Shown here: positions 31,901-38,533 of the stretch, piece after piece | How positions within the stretch are numbered: position 1 is the first letter of the stretch | Layout of the letters: every line of letters starts with the position of its first letter | Translations under genes and position numbers: made by a program | From: Planctomycetaceae bacterium | GTDB taxonomy: Bacteria > Planctomycetota > Planctomycetia > Pirellulales > Pirellulaceae | Assembly: GCA_002724245.1 (NCBI GenBank) | Contig: PBOG01000002.1 | Span: forward strand, 30,062-68,594 | Direction of reading: 5' to 3' | DNA length: 38,533 bases | The notes under the pieces: model-generated | Database searches by the model: none | What the model was told of the DNA's origin: nothing | What the model saw: the letters and a program-made list of their open reading frames with translations, nothing else

Positions 31901-32702
31901 GGTCGTTGGTCCTGATGATACCTTGGCGGAAGTCCTTCAAAATGACCGCAACGGAACGATCGGGTGACGTCTTCTGAATGCGCAGCTTACCTAGATAGCT
32001 GTTATCACGTGTAACGTGCAATTCATGGCCAACTCGCAATCCGTCGTCAGAGCCAAGGGAAATCTCGACCAGATCGCGTTCACCGACTTTCGTCACCATG
32101 CCATCGATACCCTTGGGCACCACAGTGTCGATGTCAGCCAATGTCACGTTCAATACGTCTGTCAAACGCTTGTATTCGCTCAGATCCGCCAGTAGCTGTG
32201 TCCTTCTTTCCTGCAGATTGCTCAACATTCCCTGGGCTTCATTGAGTCGATCGGTCACTTCAACCAACCCCTGGAACGATTTGTCGCGTGCCAGGTGGGC
32301 GTCCATGATCTGCTTTCGCAGCAATTCCACCTCTTGGGTCACTCGGTCCAGATCATTTAGCTTCTGTACAGCTTTCTCAAGTTCAACACGGTGAGTGTTC
32401 TGAAGCGATTCAAACTGCTGAGTCCGGTCGGCCAGGTCAGTCTCCATCGTGGTGACTTTCGTCTGCAAATTGGCCAATACCGCCCGCCGCGCAGCCTGCT
32501 CAAATTTCAGGTTATTGAGGGCTTCATCGCGCAGTTGCGCTGTTTGACTACGAAGACTTTCTGCAGCGGCAAGCTCTTTTTTCTTGTCTTCGTAACCCGT
32601 TTTCCAATCGCGATGCGTCACAAAGACGGTCAACGAGAGGCCGAGGAACATCACGCTCAACACCAACACGAGCATGGTGAAAATTTTGCCCATCAACGTC
32701 AT
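31881..32702 (-). CDS. MreC-like coiled-coil membrane protein
   Basis: A 273-residue protein. The architecture is a short cytoplasmic start, one membrane segment (about 7-30: IFTMLVLVLSVMFLGLSLTVFV), a long coiled coil (about 40-190, with heptad-like runs such as TQQFESLQNTHRVELEKAVQ) and a C-terminal beta-rich domain (about 200-273) with LVEISLGSDDGLRVGHELHV and KLRIQKTSPDRSVAVIL. The last part resembles the C-terminal domain of MreC/FlgT-type proteins. This is the MreC layout, but no mreB or mreD is nearby and length and motifs are not diagnostic, so I call it only MreC-like. A good promoter candidate is upstream. The next gene overlaps its end by 20 bp. Confidence 0.6.
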   Translation of the reverse strand: MTLMGKIFTMLVLVLSVMFLGLSLTVFVTHRDWKTGYEDKKKELAAAESLRSQTAQLRDEALNNLKFEQAARRAVLANLQTKVTTMETDLADRTQQFESLQNTHRVELEKAVQKLNDLDRVTQEVELLRKQIMDAHLARDKSFQGLVEVTDRLNEAQGMLSNLQERRTQLLADLSEYKRLTDVLNVTLADIDTVVPKGIDGMVTKVGERDLVEISLGSDDGLRVGHELHVTRDNSYLGKLRIQKTSPDRSVAVILKDFRQGIIRTNDRVYTSL

Positions 32703-32761
32703 AACACCCGTCCCCTAAATCAAAGCGGGCTCCAGAATCCGCAAACCGTCCACACGTATAA

Positions 32762-32778
32762 CGCTGCCACAGGCAGCG
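32762..32778 (-). promoter_or_regulatory. Leader hairpin of the MreC-like gene
   Basis: A GC-rich 7-bp perfect stem with a 3-nt loop (ACA), 60 nt upstream of the ATG at 32702 and inside the predicted 5' leader. No T-tract follows, so it may be an mRNA stability element rather than an attenuator. Confidence 0.4.
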
Positions 32779-32862
32779 GACCCCGCGTAAGCAGATTCCC
32801 GAAGTAAGGTAAAAGTCCGAAGTTCCTACACAGAAAGGACATAAAGACGATACCGAAAGCTC

Positions 32863-32892
32863 AGTATAATTCCACGACGACCAAAATGCCAA
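32863..32892 (-). promoter_or_regulatory. Candidate promoter for the MreC-like gene
   Basis: On the minus strand TTGGCA (32892-32887) and TATACT (32868-32863) are 18 bp apart. Transcription should start near 32856, about 154 nt before the ATG. Confidence 0.5.
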
Positions 32893-33086
32893 CGAACTTA
32901 TGAAAAAATAGGACAAGTAAGGAAATTAAGTCGAGTTTGACGGTTTTTGCCAAGCGAGAACCCGCCCATTTGGGTATTCAACCCAATCGCTCAGCTCTGT
33001 TTTCGGAAATTCAGCCAGCATCGGCCAATAGCGTCACCAAGAATCGCCAATTTTCCCCAAACAGCGGAGGTATTACCCGCATAACT

Positions 33087-34811
33087 TCACAGCGACCGCG
33101 ACTCACGCCTGGTCTCAGGAACCATCGGCAAAGTTGATTCTCGTCGGACAGACTGCCAGGAGCCGGTCAGGGCCATCAACAGTGTCAATCCAAGGCAAAC
33201 TCCGGCAGGCCAATCACCCAGCACCTCCTGGTAGTAGCTCGTTCGTCCATCTGGCGCTACCTCTGCGACCAATAGATCTTCGCGCCGACGGTGGCCTTGT
33301 TTGCGCACTCTGCCGTTGCCATCGATGAAACCCGATAGCCCGGTATTGGCAGCGATCAACAAAGGAGACCGATTCTCAATGGCCCGAAAAACACCGCAGT
33401 TGAAATGAAGATCCAGAATCGTCGAACCATAAAACCAACCGTCGTTCGTCAGGTTGACGAGCACATCGGCCCTCATTTGGCTTGCCGCGAGCTGATTTGC
33501 CTGTTTTCGCAGCAAGTGGGGAACGGTCGTCTCAAAACAGATGCTGGGAGCCAGTATGAAGTCAGCCACTTGCATCGCGACGGCCACGGTACCAGAAGAG
33601 AGCCCAGGCCCGATGGGAAATAGCCCATACAAACTCGGAAACACATCCCCCAAAGGAACATATTCTCCAAAGAGAACCGGATGCATCTTGGCATAACGTC
33701 CGACAATCCGCCCCTGTTGGTTTACCAACAATGCCGAATTGAAGACGCGTTCTTGCCCCAAACGCAGGTCACGTGTCCCGGTACCAACAAGCAATAGAGG
33801 TCCTTCACCAACACGACCTGCACCGGCTTCCAGAGCGACCAACTTCAATTTCTCCTGGAAGCTTGCATCCCACTGCTTCAATCGCTCCGCAGAGACGGTA
33901 GCACTAAGCCCTGGAACGCGTGTCCTTGAATCGTAGCGGAGTTCCGGCAGTCCTCCCTCAAATGCCGATTCGGGCCAGACCACAAGGTCAAGTTCCTGGT
34001 CTCGCTGCGCCAGCTTACGATTCAATTCGCGATAAGACTCGAAGGCATCCCAGAAATAGTCACTCTCCACGTCGAATCGGGTATCAACGGCTCCTTGCAC
34101 CAAGCCAACACGCAATGTCCTTCGATGCATACTATCTGGAAGCTGTTGGCCTAACCGCCATTCTCCGTACCACAACGATCCCACCAGTAATAGCAACCCA
34201 ATCGCAATTGGCAGATAGCGTCTCCACACAACGCGGGACACTGGTTTCCCCGCAGGCTCGCTCGATAACTGGAGGACGCTGCTCACCGCTGCAGCGAAAA
34301 ACACGATCAAGAACGATACGCCGTATGCGCCGAAAACATCCGCGATCTGCAGGAGTCCGAGCCACTTCATTTGGGTATGGGCCAAAAGTGCTACAGAGAA
34401 ACCCGTCGCCACATGGCCTCGAGCCAGTTCGAGACCAACCCAAACAACAGGCGCGACCAGGCAAAGTGGCCATCCCCATCTCCAGTAGGCTACTCGTGCC
34501 AAACCGACAAACAGCGGACAGTAGCAAGCCAGGTACGCCGCTAGTACTGCCAAACCGACATAATTTGCTGGATGTGCCAGAGTAACTCCGTACAAGAGCA
34601 CAACCCAGAACAGCAACGCCGTGCACCAGAGCGTGCGATAGGGCTTTTTACCAGCCAAACTGGGCCGTCGCACAAGCCACAACCAACCCAACGGCGCCAA
34701 CCACGCCAGCGGGCCCAGATTACATGGGGGTAGCGCAGCCCAATAACAAAGGCAAGAAACCACAGAAAGTGTCAAGGTGGACCAACCGGTTTCACTCTGA
34801 GGCTTGGACAT
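33087..34811 (-). CDS. lnt: Apolipoprotein N-acyltransferase
   Basis: Adds the third acyl chain to the N-terminal cysteine of lipoproteins at the cytoplasmic membrane, usually a requirement for their transfer to the outer membrane. The 574-residue protein has about eight N-terminal and one C-terminal membrane segment around a nitrilase-like domain (about 230-520). All three catalytic residues are visible: Glu281 in VVWPESAFEG, Lys375 in GRYAKMHPVLFGEYVPL and Cys425 in APSICFETTVP, matching the Glu-Lys-Cys triad of the family. Its presence indicates a Gram-negative outer membrane. It lies between the Omp85 barrel gene (170 bp upstream) and the MreC-like gene, same direction. ATG start with no evident ribosome binding site. 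Confidence 0.95.
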   Translation of the reverse strand: MSKPQSETGWSTLTLSVVSCLCYWAALPPCNLGPLAWLAPLGWLWLVRRPSLAGKKPYRTLWCTALLFWVVLLYGVTLAHPANYVGLAVLAAYLACYCPLFVGLARVAYWRWGWPLCLVAPVVWVGLELARGHVATGFSVALLAHTQMKWLGLLQIADVFGAYGVSFLIVFFAAAVSSVLQLSSEPAGKPVSRVVWRRYLPIAIGLLLLVGSLWYGEWRLGQQLPDSMHRRTLRVGLVQGAVDTRFDVESDYFWDAFESYRELNRKLAQRDQELDLVVWPESAFEGGLPELRYDSRTRVPGLSATVSAERLKQWDASFQEKLKLVALEAGAGRVGEGPLLLVGTGTRDLRLGQERVFNSALLVNQQGRIVGRYAKMHPVLFGEYVPLGDVFPSLYGLFPIGPGLSSGTVAVAMQVADFILAPSICFETTVPHLLRKQANQLAASQMRADVLVNLTNDGWFYGSTILDLHFNCGVFRAIENRSPLLIAANTGLSGFIDGNGRVRKQGHRRREDLLVAEVAPDGRTSYYQEVLGDWPAGVCLGLTLLMALTGSWQSVRRESTLPMVPETRRESRSL

Positions 34812-34981
34812 GGGCGCTCAAGAGACAGTTCGTCGCGTTGGTGGGGCTACACACTTGGGCGCAATATTTCGCCAGGACATGATACCAACATGTCTTTGTT
34901 TACAGAAAAAGAGCACGTGCCTGCGACCCTGACTTTGCGATTTGGCGGCCGCCCTCCAGCCATCCGTTCATCGAACCGGAA

Positions 34982-36610
34982 TTACCTGCCAAATCCAAAG
35001 AAGAAGCTGAAATGCTCGATATCGTCGTAGGGCGCATTGGCAACCGGGAACGCAAAATCAAATGCCAAAGGTGCCGGGCCCAGCGCCGGAACCGAAATCC
35101 GTATTCCGAATCCTGGAGACACGCGAAAATTACCGCCATTGATTTCGACGTCTTCTTCAACTGTCCCCGCATCGACAAAGAACACCCCCTTGAGCATGTC
35201 ATCCGCCGTCAAAGGAAACATGTATTCCACAGTGCCCAACAGCATAAATTCACCACCCACCGTCACATCGCTGACGACCGGTGACGCACCTCGAAAATCA
35301 AAGCCGCGGATCGTCGACTGACCACCTGCGAAAAAGTTCTCAAAAATAGGCGTCTGTGCACCGCTAACACCCAGACGGGTGCTGAACGACAGCGTATGCC
35401 GATTCGATCCGTCCGCACGTTCACGAACCAGGAAATACTGTCGGTAGTCGAGGTTGCCTCGAGGGTAATCAAAACTCCCGAACATCTGTTCGAAACTTAA
35501 TTCCAACATGTGTCCCTGCGTGGGCAGAAAGGGAATGTCCCGTGTGTCGTGTGCGAGGGTGACCCGGCCTCCATAAAGGTCATGATCTCCAATCATTGCA
35601 TCCAATTCCGCCACGCCGTCTACCGACGGGTTATAGATATCAACTTCCGCCATCCGTAACGAAGCATTGACGGACAAATCGTGTGTAATGCGATAGCCCA
35701 ACCCCACCCGCGCGCCCTTCCGCCTTTCATTCCAGTCTTCATAGCGTCTTTCAAACAAGAACCCACTCACATTCAAACTGAACGGTGTCCAGAGGAGATA
35801 GGGTTCGGTGAAATTCACCACGTAACGCTCAAAGAGCGTACCCGGCACTGCTTCTATGCGCAACCCTTGCCCGCCGCCCCGAAAAGCAGTGCCATTAAGA
35901 AAATCTTGAAAGCTGGTGGGAAACCGCATGATGTCAAAATTTCGTTCGTCGATAACGACGTGTCCAGTCAAACCCGCATTCGAGTTGACACCCGCACCAA
36001 ACATAAACCTGCCAGTGCGGGCTTCTTCTACAAAGATGTCGAGATCGGCGGTACCAGGGGGCTGCAATAAAAGATCCCCGAGAGGCTCGACACCGCCGGC
36101 GTCACCTCCTGGAGCTAGGGGAACCGGTTCTGTAACTGCCGGTGGGGCCGGCGTCCCTGGAGATTGATAGCGGACCCAGCCATTGGGACTCGAGGCACGC
36201 ATTGGGAACCGTGGATACTGTGGCAAAAAGCTTTCGCGCGCAGTCTCCTGCGCTACGACTGGCGGCGCTTGCGGGCTTTGCCCACGAATTTGAAACGAGG
36301 AAGGCGCTTCTGACTTCTGCTCGGGATGTACGTGCGGTGACAACTTGACAGCTGGAACAATCACCTCATCAACCGGCTCATCGTCAGTCGCCGCATTCTC
36401 GGTAGCGGGTACAACTGCGGGCCACAAAGGCGACTCCGAAGCAATGCGACGCTGCATACAGCCAGAGACTGCCAGACAGACAGTAATGCCAGACAACAAA
36501 AGCAGGTTACGCGGCGTCAGCAAGCGACACGCTTGAATCTGCAGTCCAAAGACTGCAGACCGGCTGCCTCGAATGCCGCGTCTTTCCGTAAGAAATGAAT
36601 TTCCACTCAT
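34982..36610 (-). CDS. Omp85-type outer-membrane beta-barrel without POTRA domains, predicted lipoprotein
   Basis: The barrel half of a BamA-like protein encoded on its own. From about residue 200 of the 542-residue form onwards there is the barrel: RTGRFMFGAGVNSNAG as a first strand, RGGGQGLRIEA, FTEPYLLWTPFSLNVSGF, and STIRGFDFRG, the (V/I)RGF loop-6 motif diagnostic of Omp85 proteins, and the end is strand-like (FSFFFGFGR). The N-terminus has a hydrophobic stretch ending CLAVSGC, a good lipobox with Cys51, so it is predicted to be lipidated; a Pro/Glu-rich linker of about 140 residues follows. Start is unclear: TTG at 36667 overlaps the stop of the POTRA gene, ATGs lie at 36658 and 36610, and a TTG at 36523 would give the neatest signal peptide. 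None has a strong ribosome binding site. It probably works with the upstream POTRA protein. Confidence 0.85.
   Translation of the reverse strand: MSGNSFLTERRGIRGSRSAVFGLQIQACRLLTPRNLLLLSGITVCLAVSGCMQRRIASESPLWPAVVPATENAATDDEPVDEVIVPAVKLSPHVHPEQKSEAPSSFQIRGQSPQAPPVVAQETARESFLPQYPRFPMRASSPNGWVRYQSPGTPAPPAVTEPVPLAPGGDAGGVEPLGDLLLQPPGTADLDIFVEEARTGRFMFGAGVNSNAGLTGHVVIDERNFDIMRFPTSFQDFLNGTAFRGGGQGLRIEAVPGTLFERYVVNFTEPYLLWTPFSLNVSGFLFERRYEDWNERRKGARVGLGYRITHDLSVNASLRMAEVDIYNPSVDGVAELDAMIGDHDLYGGRVTLAHDTRDIPFLPTQGHMLELSFEQMFGSFDYPRGNLDYRQYFLVRERADGSNRHTLSFSTRLGVSGAQTPIFENFFAGGQSTIRGFDFRGASPVVSDVTVGGEFMLLGTVEYMFPLTADDMLKGVFFVDAGTVEEDVEINGGNFRVSPGFGIRISVPALGPAPLAFDFAFPVANAPYDDIEHFSFFFGFGR
36539..36558 (-). 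promoter_or_regulatory. Hairpin near the start of the barrel gene
   Basis: A perfect 8-bp stem with a 4-nt loop (CTGCAGTC, CAAA, GACTGCAG on the plus strand). It lies inside the coding frame if translation begins at 36667 or 36610, but just upstream of the alternative TTG start at 36523. It could modulate translation of the barrel gene relative to the POTRA gene; no T-tract is present. Confidence 0.4.
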
Positions 36611-36663
36611 GGATCGCAGTATGCAGGTTGGTCGCTTCGAATCGACCTGGACTCGCATCCAGG

Positions 36664-38139
36664 TCAAGGGTCGCGGGGTAATCGGGAGGGACTCTGGCCA
36701 CGGCCCAAAGTCTTTCGCCTGGTTTGCGGGGAATTGGCGGCAACGCCGTCGGCTGTCACATCGAATTCGCGTGGTTTAACGTTGATCGCAGGCGGACGTC
36801 CTTGCGAAGGATCATTGACAAACAACTGGGAAGATTTCAGACGTCGCTCACTGGACCTGACTTCGCGTATGTCAATAATCTCGCCCGGATACAACGACAG
36901 ACGTTTCAGAATCACGCTTTCCCGAGTGTGTGGAAACTCACCGGCGATGTTCACGTTAATCTGTCCGACGCGATACTGGGCACCTTCTTCGATCTTGTAA
37001 ATCAGGTCTAATTGGCCGGGTTCCTCCAGGAAACGCGGGTCCGCCTTGATATCCGCGTAGACGTAACCCCGGCCACCGTAAAGATCGCGCAACGTACCGA
37101 CATCACGATTCATCGTTGATAAATTGAAATAGTCCCCAGTAGAGAGCTTTAGTTGGTCTTGCAAGGACTCCCGCGTAAATCGTTCGTTTCCTTGAATCGC
37201 AACAGATCGAATACGAAAACGCTGGCCTTCGTCAATAATGAATCGCAATGTCGCCCAGTTGCCCGAATCGTCAAAACTGAGCTCACGGTCGACACGAGCG
37301 CGAAAGTACCCCAGGCTCCGGTAATAACCTGTCAGCCGCTCAGTATCTTCATCGATCTTGCTACGATCTAACTGGCCGCGAATGAAATAACCTAAAATCG
37401 GTGTCTTTGTCGAAATCAAGGACTTGAGCCGACCGTCGCGTACCAGATCCGGATCATTTCCAACAAATTCAATACGCCCAACACGTACCAGCGGCCCTTC
37501 ATTGACGATGTAAATCACACCCCGGTCACCTGGATTAACTCCCTCCAGGATCGTCACAGTGGCTTTCACAAAGCCCTTGCTTCGGTAGTACTCTTCGAGT
37601 CGCCGGCGGCCATCTTCAACATTGAAGCGGCTCTGAGCATCACCGATCTTCAAGCCCGTTTCCTTATCGAGCTTTTTGTCTTTGTAGTAGCGGTTGCCGA
37701 TGTATTTCAGATACCTCACTGTCGGTTGCTCAAACACCTTGAAAACGACATAAACACCTCCGGGAGCCGAACGGGTCAAAGTCTTGATGTTGCGAAACAA
37801 GCCCGTCTTGTAGAGTCTTCGCACATCCGCCTTGGCAACTTCAGGGTCAAATTTCCGATCGACGCGTGTTCGCAATTCCGCAAAAATCCGAGACTCTTTG
37901 ACTGCGTCATTGCCTTCAACAGCGACACCCAACACAATGCCTTGTGGCGCATTTCCGCCCTCGAGCAAGGCCTCGCTCTCACCGCTATCTGCGACAGGTG
38001 TTGCTGGAGTTTCCACAGGAGAAGCTCCAGGATTAGCCCTTTCCTGACCCGAAAGCCGGCAACTGGGAGTCCAGCCGCAGACGATCACCAGAATCATAAT
38101 CAGGCGAGCAACGGAAACGTCAAAACGATCAACCGTCAT
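36664..38139 (-). CDS. bamA: Five-POTRA protein, BamA periplasmic half without barrel
   Basis: A 491-residue exported protein with a signal-like hydrophobic start (about 10-22) and an Ala/Pro/Glu-rich linker, then five successive POTRA-like repeats at about 67-138, 139-216, 217-306, 307-386 and 387-458. Each has the typical beta-alpha-alpha-beta-beta pattern with motifs such as VRRLYKTGLF, RRRLEEYYRSKGF, YYRSLGYFRA, LRDLYGGRGYVYADI and SSERRLKSSQLF. Five is the number found in BamA, the core of the outer-membrane protein assembly machine. The usual C-terminal beta barrel is missing: the frame stops about 30 residues after the fifth repeat. The barrel lies in the next gene, whose candidate start overlaps this stop. 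The ATG at 38139 has GGGA about 9 nt upstream. I call it the BamA POTRA component. Confidence 0.85.
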   Translation of the reverse strand: MTVDRFDVSVARLIMILVIVCGWTPSCRLSGQERANPGASPVETPATPVADSGESEALLEGGNAPQGIVLGVAVEGNDAVKESRIFAELRTRVDRKFDPEVAKADVRRLYKTGLFRNIKTLTRSAPGGVYVVFKVFEQPTVRYLKYIGNRYYKDKKLDKETGLKIGDAQSRFNVEDGRRRLEEYYRSKGFVKATVTILEGVNPGDRGVIYIVNEGPLVRVGRIEFVGNDPDLVRDGRLKSLISTKTPILGYFIRGQLDRSKIDEDTERLTGYYRSLGYFRARVDRELSFDDSGNWATLRFIIDEGQRFRIRSVAIQGNERFTRESLQDQLKLSTGDYFNLSTMNRDVGTLRDLYGGRGYVYADIKADPRFLEEPGQLDLIYKIEEGAQYRVGQINVNIAGEFPHTRESVILKRLSLYPGEIIDIREVRSSERRLKSSQLFVNDPSQGRPPAINVKPREFDVTADGVAANSPQTRRKTLGRGQSPSRLPRDP

Positions 38140-38533
38140 ATGATGATTCCCGGTCTACCGGGTGCATTAACAAGGAAATTTAGCCCTACGCCAGATCTGA
38201 AAAACTACAAACACAGGAACGCAGGCAAACTCTATGAATCGTGCCAACGCGGACCACAACGTCAGGAGCTCCTCAAACCAACTCGCCATCGCCAACCGTG
38301 TGAAGCACAGTCGACGATCGGGTAGCAAAACAAGGCTCTAACACCATGTTCAACAACCAATCGATGACTGAAAATCGCTCCCTGCACGACAGGCGCCCAT
38401 TGAGAAGAGTCAAATAAAAGTCGCGTAGAAATAGCGAAAGCGCCGGACGGCGGCAAGGCGAATTCACCGCAGCGGGCAGTTTCTTCACAGACTTATCATC
38501 TGTGCTGCCCCATGAACCGGTAAAAAGAACCGG
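38140..38533. other. Intergenic region upstream of the POTRA gene, to the window end
   Basis: No gene is convincing in 394 bp; two short overlapping minus-strand open frames near 38262-38488 have no motif or ribosome binding site. The promoter of the envelope block should be here, but I see only weak -10-like elements. Confidence 0.5.

Larger units (their letters stand above)
32703..33086. other. Intergenic region between lnt and the MreC-like gene
   Basis: No gene is visible in 384 bp. It holds the promoter candidate at 32863-32892 and, within the predicted leader, a perfect 7-bp stem with a 3-nt loop (CGCTGCC, ACA, GGCAGCG) at 32762-32778. Confidence 0.6.

Noticed and set aside
34982-38139. 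The POTRA/barrel split as a simple frameshift in one bamA gene
   Set aside because: The second protein has its own signal peptide with lipobox and a Pro/Glu-rich linker of about 140 residues before the barrel. A frameshift alone would not create these. It cannot be fully excluded without relatives.
38262-38488. Two overlapping minus-strand frames at the right edge
   Set aside because: Neither has a ribosome binding site or recognisable motif, and they exclude each other.

Overview
The window reads as chromosomal DNA of a Planctomycete, probably a Pirellula/Rhodopirellula-type lineage. The evidence is the mix of gene types rather than any single marker: an excisionase-type HTH fused to a receiver domain, a Hanks-type kinase with a multi-TM C-terminal half, an ECF sigma factor paired with a soluble zinc-finger partner, secreted coiled-coil proteins, an LRR protein, and Gram-negative envelope genes (Lnt, Omp85). 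This assignment is an inference; no rRNA or other taxonomic marker is present. I saw no tRNA, rRNA, CRISPR array, insertion sequence or phage gene, so this is ordinary chromosomal content with several unusual architectures.

Layout. (1) 1-2,700, minus strand: rpmF-fabD-fabG-acpP-fabF, a fatty-acid-synthesis operon lacking the plsX and fabH that usually lie between rpmF and fabD. Good sigma-70-type promoters precede rpmF and acpP. (2) 2,740-7,800: a GT-C-type membrane glycosyltransferase, a DHDPS/NAL-family aldolase with an unusual amphipathic C-terminal tail, and an NhaC-type antiporter. (3) 7,870-10,350: an HTH-receiver regulator and a histidine kinase behind a strong promoter and a long leader. 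(4) 10,436-12,289: mnmG. (5) 12,535-19,366, plus strand: a ThDP enzyme, a phytoene-desaturase-like FAD enzyme, a tandem alpha/beta hydrolase and an LRR protein. (6) 19,560-24,072: a KAS III-like enzyme, an SDR, murB with an ftsQ-like gene, and csrA. (7) 24,482-30,052, minus strand: a signalling block of FHA protein, Ser/Thr kinase, membrane protein, ECF sigma factor, ZAS-like protein and isochorismatase-family hydrolase. (8) 30,335-38,139, minus strand: an envelope block. A five-POTRA protein is followed by a separate Omp85 beta-barrel protein carrying a lipoprotein signal, then lnt, an MreC-like coiled-coil protein, a small single-TM protein and another coiled-coil protein, ending at a clear intrinsic terminator.

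The most interesting feature is the last block. The POTRA half and the barrel half of a BamA-like protein are encoded by two adjacent genes, and the barrel half has its own predicted lipobox, with apolipoprotein N-acyltransferase next door. This looks like a two-component, lipidated version of the outer-membrane assembly machine rather than a frameshift. Second-tier leads are the aldolase with an encapsulation-peptide-like tail, the murB-ftsQ remnant, the MreC-like coiled-coil set, and the hydrolase with a second domain that has lost its nucleophile. All functional statements are from reading the sequence; no database search was run.
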